This document shows, one piece after another, positions 37,312 through 44,895 of a DNA stretch of 64,000 nt. The notes beneath the pieces are model-generated. The model made no database searches, was not told the origin of the DNA, and worked only from the letters and a program-made list of their open reading frames with translations. The position numbers and the translations under genes are program-made. The DNA comes from Bacteroidales bacterium (lineage in GTDB: Bacteria > Bacteroidota > Bacteroidia > Bacteroidales > Muribaculaceae). Position 1 is the first letter of the stretch, and each line of letters opens with the position of its first letter. The DNA lies in contig SUXH01000013.1 in NCBI GenBank assembly GCA_015061055.1, positions 1 through 64,000 on the forward strand, in the 5' to 3' direction.

Positions 37312-37848
37312 CTATTGTTTCAGTACTTGTGCCATTTTTGTTCTTGCACGTGAAAGGTGCGACTTGATGGTGCCTTCCGGAAGTTCGGTTATTTCGGTGA
37401 TTTTCTTTATCGGGACATCTTGAATGTAGTAAAGTGTAACAACCGTTCGTTCGGTGGCGTTGAGTGCCATAAGGGCTGTGTTTATATCAAGGCGCGAGTT
37501 GCTGCTATCTTCGTAGCTGCCGAGCAATTCGCTATGATCTTCCTGAAAGCCTTCTAAGAGCCGTTCTTCGTGGCGCTTTCTTGAATAGGAATAAAATTCG
37601 TTGTAGGCTATTCGATAGAGCCAGGTACTGAATTTGCTCAGTCCCTTGAAACTGCGAATACTTGTGTAGGCCTTTATGAATGTTTCCTGCGCAAGGTCGT
37701 CGCTGAGTGATGCGTCACCGAAGGTTAGATTGAGGAAGAACCGACGAATTTCGCTTTGGTAGGCTTCGACGAGAGTGCCGAATGCGCGACGGTCATCACC
37801 TAACGCGCATTGAGCAAGTAGCTTTAGTTCGTCAAATTTACTTAGCAT
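37312..37848 (-). CDS. ECF-type RNA polymerase sigma factor
   Basis: 178 aa. Region 2 is FGTLVEAYQSEIRRFFLNLTFGDASLSDDLAQETFIKAYTSIRSFKGLSKFSTWLYRIAYNEFYSYSRKR, with the D-D-L-A-Q-E-T-F core for polymerase binding and -10 recognition. Region 4 is ALNATERTVVTLYYIQDVPIKKITEITELPEGTIKSHLSRARTKM, a helix-turn-helix for -35 recognition. A TAAAGATA (TATCTTTA on the coding strand, 37874-37881) lies just upstream. The target regulon is unknown. Confidence 0.95.
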   Translation of the reverse strand: MLSKFDELKLLAQCALGDDRRAFGTLVEAYQSEIRRFFLNLTFGDASLSDDLAQETFIKAYTSIRSFKGLSKFSTWLYRIAYNEFYSYSRKRHEERLLEGFQEDHSELLGSYEDSSNSRLDINTALMALNATERTVVTLYYIQDVPIKKITEITELPEGTIKSHLSRARTKMAQVLKQ

Positions 37849-37889
37849 CAGTTCTCGCTGTTAAAGAATACTATAAAGATATTCGCCTA

Positions 37890-38759
37890 TTAATTTTGAG
37901 GATTATTATCGTTCTTATTATCGAAAGGAGGAGGAGTAGGTACATCTGTATCCTCACTTGTCGATGAAGTGTATTCTTTAGCGTCTTTGGATGCTTGTTG
38001 AATCTTATATGCTGAATATAGTTTGCCTATTCCTGTTATAATCGGGATGATAGCAAATACCCATATAGGAGCATCTACAAGTAGGAAGAAGAACATAAAA
38101 GCAAGCCCCCAAGCACACCATTTGATTCCGCTATGGAAAGTAGCCCAGTCGGTTACTTTAAATTCTTTTACTGTTTTATTGCTTCCTATAGGAATATTAC
38201 CACTTTGGGTTTGTGCCGGAGAGTAGTGTATGTGCTGAATTGTTGTAGATGTTGGTCGTGTGTTCTTGCTAATAAATCCGGGAGGAAGAGGATAATTGTT
38301 TTCGATGGCTTTCTCTATAATTTTATATTTTTGACGGCGGTTGAGGTACACTCCTGCGAAAATCAAAATAGTGAGAATAGCGAAGAATACCAACACACCT
38401 TTACCAAGTTTTTCGACAAAGATAAAACACTCTTCAATTAACTCCTTTTCTGCGTCAAATCGAGCATTTTTATATGCTAAGAGTTCGTTGTTATTGTTAT
38501 ATTGATCTCTAATTGCTTTACCATTAATGATAGTGTCGTCGAGTCGTTTATCGATTTTTTCTTTTATGTCGTTCGATTTTTGGCGTGCTTTTTTTACTTC
38601 TTGTGTAGCAAGTTCGATAGATTCGGCGGCAAGTTCCTTAGCCGAACGCTCAATGCGTTGTTCTGTCGATTCGATACTGTCGTTGGCAGCTATGACCGGA
38701 GTAGAAGATGCTAAAAATATAGCTCCTGTAGCGATAATTGAAAGGAATGTAGTCTTCAT
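37890..38759 (-). CDS. Membrane protein with coiled-coil and DUF6249-like region
   Basis: 289 aa. A signal peptide (1-24) precedes a long charged coiled coil (about 27-85; KELAAESIELATQEVKKARQKSNDIKEKIDKRLDD). A transmembrane helix follows near 120-140, then RRQKYKIIEKAIENNYPLPPGF, which matches the DUF6249-type motif seen next to ECF sigma genes in Bacteroidetes. Two more transmembrane helices (about 215-250) come before an acidic, proline-rich tail. It ends 41 nt before the sigma gene on the same strand, so the three genes may form one unit. The function is not known. Confidence 0.75.
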   Translation of the reverse strand: MKTTFLSIIATGAIFLASSTPVIAANDSIESTEQRIERSAKELAAESIELATQEVKKARQKSNDIKEKIDKRLDDTIINGKAIRDQYNNNNELLAYKNARFDAEKELIEECFIFVEKLGKGVLVFFAILTILIFAGVYLNRRQKYKIIEKAIENNYPLPPGFISKNTRPTSTTIQHIHYSPAQTQSGNIPIGSNKTVKEFKVTDWATFHSGIKWCAWGLAFMFFFLLVDAPIWVFAIIPIITGIGKLYSAYKIQQASKDAKEYTSSTSEDTDVPTPPPFDNKNDNNPQN

Positions 38760-38834
38760 ATTGTTATGTTTTTAATTTTTTCTGTGTATTAGACGTAACT
38801 ACCCTTGCATTTGGTTGCAAGGGTAGGTGAATTT

Positions 38835-39752
38835 TTATTTTGTGAGGTCGAGTTTGAGTCCTTCGCGTCCCAAAGTGACGTCGGGAAATACCTCTATTGC
38901 TTCGGTTCGAAAACGAGTGTTGTCCATATACTGCGATGAGTAATGACCCAAAATGAGATGCTTTACGCCTGCTTCTTTTGCTACGGTAGCGGCTTGTCGT
39001 GCGGTGCTGTGTCCTCGCATACTCGCTGTTTTGTCCTTGTCGTCGGCATAGGTGGCTTCGTGGTATAGCCAATCAACGCCTTTCACTGCTTCAATAACTT
39101 TTGAAGAGAAAACGGTATCGGAGCAATAGGCATAGCTTAACGATGGATCGGCAGGGCGGGTGAGAATGTTATTGGGAATCACTTTGCCCTCGTTATTTAT
39201 AAAGTCCTTTCCATTGCGTATGTCGTTCAGCTTATAAATGGGGACTTTGTGAAAGTCGCACATTTCACGATTGATGTGTTTCTTTTTGGGCTTTTCTTGA
39301 AAAAGGAATCCAACGGTAGGAACACGATGCTTTAATGGAATAGTGGTTACTGTAATAGCGTCGTCTTCGTAGATGAGAGCTTTGGCATTTGGGATAACAT
39401 TGAATTTTACTTCAAAAGGCATATCGTAGGCAAAGAACTCTATAGCATTCTTGAAAAACTCGGCACCTTCTTTGAATATGTGTATGGTCATGGTTCCGGT
39501 TTTGCCGAGTAGGGCAAGGGTGGATAGTAAACCGAGCAGCCCGAAACAGTGGTCGCCGTGCAGATGGCTGATGAATATGTTGTTGAGACGAGCAAATTTG
39601 AGATGCATACGTCGCATTTGTAACTGAGTCCCTTCACCGCAATCAATCATAAATAAATTGTCGCGAATATCGAGTATTTGCGATGATTGTAAATGCTGAG
39701 TGGTACAAGTTGCCGATCCACATCCTAAAATATTTAGTTGGAATTTTTCCAT
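38835..39752 (-). CDS. rnz: Ribonuclease Z
   Basis: 305 aa from the ATG at 39752. The frame extends 19 codons further upstream, but homologues begin MEKFQLNILGCGSATCT. Metallo-beta-lactamase fold: SHLHGDHCFGLLGLLSTLAL carries the H-x-H-x-D-H zinc motif, YCSDTVFS supplies the Asp, and LGHYSSQY the final His. The central exosite segment is shorter than in eukaryotic enzymes. It removes 3' trailers from tRNA precursors, relevant where CCA is not encoded, as for the tRNA-Ser in this window. A TACCTTTA near 39772-39779 on the minus strand may be the -7 element. Confidence 0.95.
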   Translation of the reverse strand: MEKFQLNILGCGSATCTTQHLQSSQILDIRDNLFMIDCGEGTQLQMRRMHLKFARLNNIFISHLHGDHCFGLLGLLSTLALLGKTGTMTIHIFKEGAEFFKNAIEFFAYDMPFEVKFNVIPNAKALIYEDDAITVTTIPLKHRVPTVGFLFQEKPKKKHINREMCDFHKVPIYKLNDIRNGKDFINNEGKVIPNNILTRPADPSLSYAYCSDTVFSSKVIEAVKGVDWLYHEATYADDKDKTASMRGHSTARQAATVAKEAGVKHLILGHYSSQYMDNTRFRTEAIEVFPDVTLGREGLKLDLTK

Positions 39753-39895
39753 AAAAGTGAAATTATGGCATAAAGGTAACAATTTAATGGTAGCATTGCA
39801 AAAAAACACTAAAAATATGGTACATAGAAGGAATATTGCTTTTAGAGTTGTTCAATAGATAAACAAGTATAAGCATTTAAAAAAAAGGACACAAT

Positions 39896-39943
39896 ATAGT
39901 TTTACTAAACTACTTATAAAATGTTAATGCTAACATTTTTTTA
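39896..39943. other. Two inverted repeats upstream of rnz
   Basis: TAGTTT-TACT-AAACTA lies near 39897-39912. AAAATGTTA (39918-39926) pairs with TAACATTTT (39931-39939) and is followed by T residues. They could be operators or a terminator-like hairpin. No transcript feeding them is obvious. Confidence 0.4.
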
Positions 39944-39977
39944 GATAAAAGAATGGTTAATATTAATGATATAATAG

Positions 39978-40059
39978 TACTTTTGAACAAGTTTTTTCAT
40001 AGGATTAGATTTTTAAGGTTTTTGTGTGTGCGAGTGTTGTGAAACATTCGCACTTTTTT
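39978..40059 (+). ncRNA. Candidate small RNA, about 68 nt
   Basis: A perfect TAnnTTTG element (TACTTTTG, 39978-39985) is followed 43 nt later by a strong intrinsic terminator: GTGCGAGTGTT (40028-40038), loop GTGA, AACATTCGCAC (40043-40053), then six T. No ORF lies between them, and the downstream lipoprotein gene has its own promoter at 40115. The predicted transcript runs from about 39992 to 40059. No known RNA family is recognised. A transcriptional leader for 40159 is the alternative. Confidence 0.5.
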
Positions 40060-40114
40060 CTGTACTTGACTATTTTTTCTGAAAAAAGTATCAATGATAA
40101 TGTGATAAAATAAT

Positions 40115-40122
40115 TATATTTG
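40115..40122 (+). promoter_or_regulatory. -7 element of the small lipoprotein gene
   Basis: TATATTTG followed by C, a perfect match, about 40 nt before the start codon. Confidence 0.75.
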
Positions 40123-40158
40123 CATCCATAAAGACGGAAAACAAATATTTTAAAATTA

Positions 40159-40587
40159 ATGGTTATGAAAAAAAGATTAGTGGAGATTCACCGCGCTATG
40201 GTAGTAATGATGGTTATGGCTATTGCATCTGCATTATTGGTGTCGTGTGGCGATGATGATGAGATAAATTATGATAACTTGAATTACTATGCAGTATCAT
40301 TTGGTGTAGAAGGTGGCTCGTCGCCCGACCTTGTAGACGAAATGAACTTGATAAAAAATACTTTTTACAAGGAATTGGGAATAAAAGAAGGTGAATCAAG
40401 TTTTATGTTAAAAGGAGCGGTTGATAAATGCGATTCGCGGGTTTTGTCGTGTTGTCGTGCAGCCGAAGTTCAGTTGGTGGGAAGGTTGTGGAGTCAGCGT
40501 TACGTGTTTGTCGTAAATCGTTTGGTAACCGAAAATGGAGTAAATAAAGAAGTGCTGGTATTTACTTTTGACACTGCCACAAAGTAA
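40159..40587 (+). CDS. Small lipoprotein of unknown function
   Basis: 142 aa from ATG 40159, or 140 aa from ATG 40165, which gives the more usual MKKR start. The signal peptide ends in LLVSC, followed by an acidic GDDDEINYD patch typical of surface-exported lipoproteins. The mature part (about 110 aa) shows ELGIKEGESSFMLKGAVDKCDSRVLSCCRAAEVQLVGRLW and a beta-rich C-terminus. It has three cysteines in the mature domain. I do not recognise the family. Confidence 0.75.
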   Translation: MVMKKRLVEIHRAMVVMMVMAIASALLVSCGDDDEINYDNLNYYAVSFGVEGGSSPDLVDEMNLIKNTFYKELGIKEGESSFMLKGAVDKCDSRVLSCCRAAEVQLVGRLWSQRYVFVVNRLVTENGVNKEVLVFTFDTATK

Positions 40588-40606
40588 GAAGAATGAAATA
40601 AGATGT

Positions 40607-40645
40607 AACCGCTATCGAATATTTTTCGGTGGCGGTTTGCGTTTT
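40607..40645 (+). terminator. Hairpin terminator
   Basis: AACCGCTATCGAA (40607-40619) pairs with TTCGGTGGCGGTT (40625-40637), 13 bp with two G-U pairs, followed by TGCGTTTT. Confidence 0.65.
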
Positions 40646-40680
40646 ATGGTGTAGTGTTTGTCTAAACGAGATTTTTTAAC

Positions 40681-40688
40681 TAAGTTTG
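40681..40688 (+). promoter_or_regulatory. -7 element deciding the start of the next gene
   Basis: TAAGTTTG is a perfect TAnnTTTG match. Transcription would begin near 40694, at or after the first in-frame ATG (40693), so translation probably starts further in, at 40711 or 40720. Confidence 0.55.
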
Positions 40689-40719
40689 TAAAATGAAAAG
40701 CTATAAATATATGATTCCG

Positions 40720-41019
40720 ATGAGAGAACTATTGTTTAAAGGAATGTTGGTTATGGCGCTTTGTTATGGAGTTGCTTGCAGTGACAATAAATCGGAATAT
40801 GAATACGAGGCCAGAGAACGTGCTGTTGAGGCTGCGAAAGAATTGATAAGGTCTAATCGTCATGATGTGAATGAGATGGAGAGGATAATTCTTAAGGCAA
40901 AAGCGGTGCAGAGTGAGTATCTGTTGAAAGGTGATACTGTGGCGGCACAAGCGTTCGACGCATCTTACAAAGAATATATGCAAATTAATGCCCCTGCGCT
41001 TGCACAAGAATTATTTTGA
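40720..41019 (+). CDS. Small lipoprotein of unknown function
   Basis: 99 aa from ATG 40720. An in-frame ATG at 40693 exists, but the promoter at 40681-40688 argues against it, and MRELLFKGMLVMALCYGVAC makes a compact lipoprotein signal. The mature part is a charged helical segment (YEYEARERAVEAAKELIRSNRHDVNEMERIILKAKAVQSEYL), probably a coiled coil. It lies 3 nt before a second lipoprotein gene. No family recognised. Confidence 0.7.
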   Translation: MRELLFKGMLVMALCYGVACSDNKSEYEYEARERAVEAAKELIRSNRHDVNEMERIILKAKAVQSEYLLKGDTVAAQAFDASYKEYMQINAPALAQELF

Positions 41020-41022
41020 TAT

Positions 41023-41559
41023 ATGCGAGGTTTATTGAGCTTGATAATAGGGGGGAGTGTGGCTTTAATGGCTTGTAGCTCTCAACCTGAGAGCAGTTCT
41101 CGCAGAGTGAGTGAAATCATTCTAGCGAGCGATAATATAGACAAGGCTATGATGTGTAGCCTTGTGCTTGAACTCGACACAATGCTTGCTCCCGAAATAT
41201 TGGGACGAGATTTTGCTCAGGCGATGATAAGCACTATTGAAAGTGATAGCGTGGTGAATGCCGGAGAGTTGAATAGACGTGTGGAATTGCTTCGCAAATG
41301 TTTAGTGGATAAGAAAGGAGCAAGACACAGTGCCTTTTTTGCCGAAGGAGTACAAAGTTATGTGAATGGGTTGACTCTCGAGCGACAAATGGCTATCTAC
41401 ACAAAAATTGCTACTCCGGAGCAATTAGGCACAGCATTACGAATCGACCGTTATCGAACTCCAGCCGATTCGGTCGACATAGCTAAGCGAGTTGAATTTT
41501 TAAAGGTAATCTATGATGAAGCAGAGTATTCTGCATTTTTGAAATATTATAATAGGTAA
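41023..41559 (+). CDS. Lipoprotein of unknown function
   Basis: 178 aa. The signal peptide ends in ALMAC. The mature part is mostly helical: SEIILASDNIDKAMMCSLVLELDTMLAPEILGRDFAQAMI, a duplicated-looking helix pattern, and a C-terminus with DIAKRVEFLKVIYDEAEYSAFLKYY. It forms an operon with the previous gene and lies 24 nt before the polyprenyl synthase gene. I do not recognise the family. Confidence 0.75.
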   Translation: MRGLLSLIIGGSVALMACSSQPESSSRRVSEIILASDNIDKAMMCSLVLELDTMLAPEILGRDFAQAMISTIESDSVVNAGELNRRVELLRKCLVDKKGARHSAFFAEGVQSYVNGLTLERQMAIYTKIATPEQLGTALRIDRYRTPADSVDIAKRVEFLKVIYDEAEYSAFLKYYNR

Positions 41560-41583
41560 TAATTATTAAGAGATATAGAAAAT

Positions 41584-42561
41584 ATGGTGTGGTCATTTAA
41601 TGAATATCTTGATAAGGTGAATGATGCAGTGGCAGGTATTTGCTATCCTGATGAACCAAAAGGATTGTACGAACCGATAGCTTATACTATGAGCCTTGGC
41701 GGAAAGCGTATACGTCCGTCACTTGTGCTTATGGCAAGTGATGCTTTTGGGAATAACTCTCACAAGGCTATCGCTCCGGCAGTAGGAATAGAACTGTTTC
41801 ATAATTTCACATTGTTGCACGATGATGTTATGGATAGGGCAGATGTGCGTCGTGGTAAGCCGACTGTACATATGAAGTGGAATGCCAATACGGCAATCCT
41901 TTCGGGTGATGCTATGCTCACTATGGCTACACAATATATAGCGAAGGCTCCTGTGGCAGTGATGCCGGAGGTGATGAAACTATACAACAATACTGCAATG
42001 GAGATATACGAAGGACAGCAGTATGATGTTGATTTTGAAAGTCGTATAGATGTTACCGAGGCGGAATATATCAATATGATTCGTTTGAAAACATCGGTGC
42101 TTTTGGGTTGTGCCTGCAAGATCGGTGCTATTATTGGAGGTGCAAGTGCGGAGGATGCTATGCGCATTTATCGCTTTGGCGAACTTATAGGACTGGCATT
42201 CCAACTTCAAGATGATCTTCTCGATGTGTATGGCGATGAAAAGACCTTTGGTAAGGCTATTGGAGGCGATATTATGAATAATAAGAAGACTTTTATGCTT
42301 ATCAAGGCGTTTGAATTGGCGCAAGGACAGGATCATATAGAACTTATGGGATGGATAAATGCTGAGAATCCTGATAGAGCCGAAAAGGTGGCTGCCGTAA
42401 CCGAGATTTATACTCGTTCGGGAGTGAAGAAGATAGCAGAGGAGCGCATAGCACGCTATACAAAGGACGCATTGACTGTTCTTGAAGAAATATCTATTGA
42501 TGATGATGCAAAAGAGGCATTCCGCTCATTTGCCGATATGTTGATGAGTCGTACTAAGTGA
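41584..42561 (+). CDS. Trans-polyprenyl diphosphate synthase
   Basis: 325 aa. Both aspartate-rich motifs are intact: FARM LLHDDVMDRADVRRGKPTVH (D80, D81, D84) and SARM FQLQDDLLDVYGDEKTFGKAIGGD. GGKRIRPSLVLMA near residue 39 binds isopentenyl diphosphate. The enzyme condenses IPP units onto an allylic primer; the chain length (geranylgeranyl to octaprenyl, for menaquinone) cannot be set from sequence alone. It lies 4 nt before the TatD gene. Confidence 0.93.
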   Translation: MVWSFNEYLDKVNDAVAGICYPDEPKGLYEPIAYTMSLGGKRIRPSLVLMASDAFGNNSHKAIAPAVGIELFHNFTLLHDDVMDRADVRRGKPTVHMKWNANTAILSGDAMLTMATQYIAKAPVAVMPEVMKLYNNTAMEIYEGQQYDVDFESRIDVTEAEYINMIRLKTSVLLGCACKIGAIIGGASAEDAMRIYRFGELIGLAFQLQDDLLDVYGDEKTFGKAIGGDIMNNKKTFMLIKAFELAQGQDHIELMGWINAENPDRAEKVAAVTEIYTRSGVKKIAEERIARYTKDALTVLEEISIDDDAKEAFRSFADMLMSRTK

Positions 42562-42565
42562 TTTT

Positions 42566-43330
42566 ATGATAGATACCCATACACATTTGTATCTTGAAGA
42601 ATTTGATGAGGACCGTAATGCGGTGGTTCAACGTGCACTCGATAGTGGCGTTCAGCATCTCATCTTACCTAATGTGGATTTGACTACCATTGAGCCTATG
42701 CACACACTCCACGACAAGTATCCTGATTGCGTGTCGATGGCTATGGGATTGCATCCCACTGAGGTGAATGATAATTGGCGTGAGGCACTGAAAGAAATAG
42801 AGCGTTGGTTTGGACTACGTAATTATGTGGCAGTGGGAGAAATAGGTGTGGATTTGTATTGGGATAAGACTTACCACAAAGAGCAGAAACTAGTTCTCGA
42901 CACTCAATTACATTGGGCTGAGGAGATGAATCTACCTGTTATTCTGCATTGTAGAGAGGGCTTAGATACTATTCTTGAAGTATTTGATGAATACACAGGA
43001 GTTCTTCCTCAAGGAGTGTTTCATAGTTTTTGTGGCACGCCCGATGAAGTAAAGAGTATTCGTAGGCGTGGAGACTTTTATTTTGGCATAAATGGCATTG
43101 TAACGTTTAAAAAGTCTCAAATACCGGCAGTTTTGCCCGAAATAGGTATTGACCGTATATTGCTTGAGACCGATTCTCCTTATCTTGCACCTGTTCCCAA
43201 TCGAGGTAAGCGCAATGAGAGTGCAAATATTCCTCACATTTGCCGTTGCATCGCATCTCACTTAGAACTCTCGGAAGACGATGCATCACGTATCACCGAT
43301 GACAATGCTAAGCGATTATTCAAGATATAG
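42566..43330 (+). CDS. tatD: TatD-family metal-dependent DNase
   Basis: 254 aa. Metal-binding landmarks of the amidohydrolase-type barrel are MIDTHTHLYLEEF (H-x-H), VGEIGVDLYWD (Glu), LHCREG (His), GVFHSFCG and LETDSPYLAP (Asp). Members are 3'-5' exonucleases acting in DNA repair or RNA/DNA quality control. The usual length for the family is about 260 aa. It is translationally close to the polyprenyl synthase gene. Confidence 0.93.
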   Translation: MIDTHTHLYLEEFDEDRNAVVQRALDSGVQHLILPNVDLTTIEPMHTLHDKYPDCVSMAMGLHPTEVNDNWREALKEIERWFGLRNYVAVGEIGVDLYWDKTYHKEQKLVLDTQLHWAEEMNLPVILHCREGLDTILEVFDEYTGVLPQGVFHSFCGTPDEVKSIRRRGDFYFGINGIVTFKKSQIPAVLPEIGIDRILLETDSPYLAPVPNRGKRNESANIPHICRCIASHLELSEDDASRITDDNAKRLFKI

Positions 43331-43373
43331 GTAAATAGTGTAGAAATATCATCAAACACCAATAAAAAAGTGT

Positions 43374-43381
43374 TATCTTTG
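43374..43381 (+). promoter_or_regulatory. -7 element of the tRNA-Ser gene
   Basis: TATCTTTG followed by C, a perfect match, 11 nt before the mature tRNA 5' end. Confidence 0.8.
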
Positions 43382-43392
43382 CTGTCGGTTTT

Positions 43393-43480
43393 GGAGTGAT
43401 GCTCGAGTGGCTGAAGAGGCACGCCTGGAAAGCGTGTATGCGTCAAAAGCGCATCGGGGGTTCGAATCCCCCTCACTCCG
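43393..43480 (+). tRNA. tRNA-Ser(GGA)
   Basis: 88 nt. Acceptor GGAGTGA (43393-43399) pairs with TCACTCC, with discriminator G at 43480. The anticodon stem CACGC/GCGTG encloses loop CTGGAAA with anticodon GGA. A long variable arm marks a class II tRNA, and GGGGGTTCGAATCCCCC is the T-arm. CCA is not encoded. It reads UCC/UCU. Confidence 0.97.
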
Positions 43481-43638
43481 CAAGGAGAGAGCGTTGGATG
43501 AGAACCCAAGGGTTCGTTATCGGCTTGCCGCTTTCGTAGAAAGAATCCCCCTCACTCCGCAAGGAGAGAGCGTTGGATGAGAACCCAAGGGTTCGTTATC
43601 GGCTTGTCGCTTTCGTAGAAAGAATCCCCCTCACTCCG
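43464..43638 (+). repeat. tRNA 3'-end repeats: 79-nt unit in tandem
   Basis: The 17-nt tRNA end GAATCCCCCTCACTCCG (43464-43480) recurs at 43543-43559 and 43622-43638. The units 43481-43559 and 43560-43638 are 79 nt each and differ at one base (CGGCTTGCCG versus CGGCTTGTCG, which keeps pairing through G-U). Inside each unit are hairpins GAACC/GGTTC, CGG/CCG and CTTTC-GTA-GAAAG. The array ends at the terminator that follows, so it is probably co-transcribed with the tRNA. Confidence 0.9.
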
Positions 43639-43647
43639 CAGTAACAA

Positions 43648-43678
43648 ACAAGGTGCCCGATTGGGCACCTTGTTGTTT
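43648..43678. terminator. Bidirectional terminator after the tRNA array
   Basis: CAAGGTGCCC and GGGCACCTTG form a perfect 10-bp stem with loop GATT, flanked by AACAAA on the left and TTGTTTATT on the right. It lies between the convergent tRNA array and serine hydrolase gene. Confidence 0.88.
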
Positions 43679-43679
43679 A

Positions 43680-44846
43680 TTATTCTTTGATGTAAGCATT
43701 GTAGATGGCGTTGGCAAGGGTTTTTAGGAAACTTTTCCCTTTTACTGATGTGTAGCCGTTTGTCATCGCTACGATACCCCAACCATCAGCAGGACTCCAT
43801 ATCATAATACTATTAAGTCCATAAGCGCCACCGGTGTGTCCTATTGGATAGCTACCCGGTGTGTTGTATTTCTCATCGTTAATGTAATCTACAAATTCGT
43901 TAAGGCACAGCCCATATCGGTCTTCGTTGCCTCCTGCACCGGTCCATATAGGTGTTTGCATAGCTTTTGCGCTTTCTTTTGTGATTAATCTTACACCATT
44001 GTACTCGCCATAGTTCATATGCATCATCATATAGATAGCTAAGTCGTGAGCTGATATTTTCACGCCACCGGTAGGAGAGAACCAAGGAGTAGAGTATCCG
44101 AATATATATTCGTGCATATCATTGGCACGACTTCTATATGCACCTTTTGATTCTACATATTCGCCATTTCTGCGAGTGTAAATTCGTGCAATTTTACTAT
44201 TATCGAGTGAATCTACATTATGTCCGCCATATAGGCCGAGTTTGTGTATAACGTTGGTTCTGACATAATCGTCAAATCTCACTCCCGACACCTTTTCTAG
44301 GATTGAGCCTGCAAGGTTAAGTCCCATATTAGAGTAGCAATAACCTTCGCCCGGTTTGTACTTGAAATAAGATTCAATGCAGTCGCCGTACACAGCAGGA
44401 TTCAAATGATCCAATGTGAAGTAATCCTCCTTGTCCCTTATGCTTGATGTGTGAGAAAGAATCATTTTTAGAGTGATCGGTACATCGGGGTGATGAGGAT
44501 TTCTTATTTTAAAACCGATTAAATCGCTAACGTCATCGTCGAGAGAGATAATGCCTTTGTCTACAAGTTGTAGTAGTGAAGTGGCGGTGAACGACTTTGA
44601 AATAGATGCGATGCGCATCACATCGCTGTTGGTAAGAGGAGCTTTAGTGTCCAAGTCTTTGTACCCGAAAGACTCATTGTACACTATCTTGCCATCTTTA
44701 ACTACTGCAGCCGATATACCTACGGCTTGAAATTCGGTCATAACATCTTTGATGGCTTGATTAGTGCGTTGCTCCTTTGAAGGAAGGTTGGCCGACATCA
44801 GTACCATTAATGTACCAATTGTCAATAAAATTTTAGAAATTTTCAT
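43680..44846 (-). CDS. Serine hydrolase of the beta-lactamase/class C fold
   Basis: 388 aa. A signal peptide (1-20) precedes a beta-lactamase domain: SISK (S81-K84, nucleophile and base), YSN (171-173) and HTGG near residue 345. All three motifs of the penicillin-binding/esterase EstB group are present. Exported members act as D-aminopeptidases, esterases or PBP-like proteins. There is no feature of true class C beta-lactamases to claim resistance. A perfect minus-strand -7 element (TACTTTTG, 44878-44885) lies 32 nt upstream. Confidence 0.9.
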   Translation of the reverse strand: MKISKILLTIGTLMVLMSANLPSKEQRTNQAIKDVMTEFQAVGISAAVVKDGKIVYNESFGYKDLDTKAPLTNSDVMRIASISKSFTATSLLQLVDKGIISLDDDVSDLIGFKIRNPHHPDVPITLKMILSHTSSIRDKEDYFTLDHLNPAVYGDCIESYFKYKPGEGYCYSNMGLNLAGSILEKVSGVRFDDYVRTNVIHKLGLYGGHNVDSLDNSKIARIYTRRNGEYVESKGAYRSRANDMHEYIFGYSTPWFSPTGGVKISAHDLAIYMMMHMNYGEYNGVRLITKESAKAMQTPIWTGAGGNEDRYGLCLNEFVDYINDEKYNTPGSYPIGHTGGAYGLNSIMIWSPADGWGIVAMTNGYTSVKGKSFLKTLANAIYNAYIKE

Positions 44847-44895
44847 ATCGAAAGAGTATAATAAGTTTTATTTTCTTCAAAAGTAATCATTTTTT

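Noticed and set aside
43258-43509. Leftward 83-aa frame with GVRGIRTPDALLTHTRFPGV
   Set aside because: It is antisense to the tRNA-Ser gene; this peptide is a familiar false translation of tRNA-Ser sequences.
43481-43638. CRISPR-like tandem repeat
   Set aside because: The 79-nt units are contiguous without variable spacers, only two in number, and derive from the tRNA end; no cas gene is present.
43680-44846. Antibiotic-resistance beta-lactamase
   Set aside because: The S-x-x-K, YSN and HTG motifs are shared by many esterases and peptidases, and nothing specific to class C resistance enzymes is visible.
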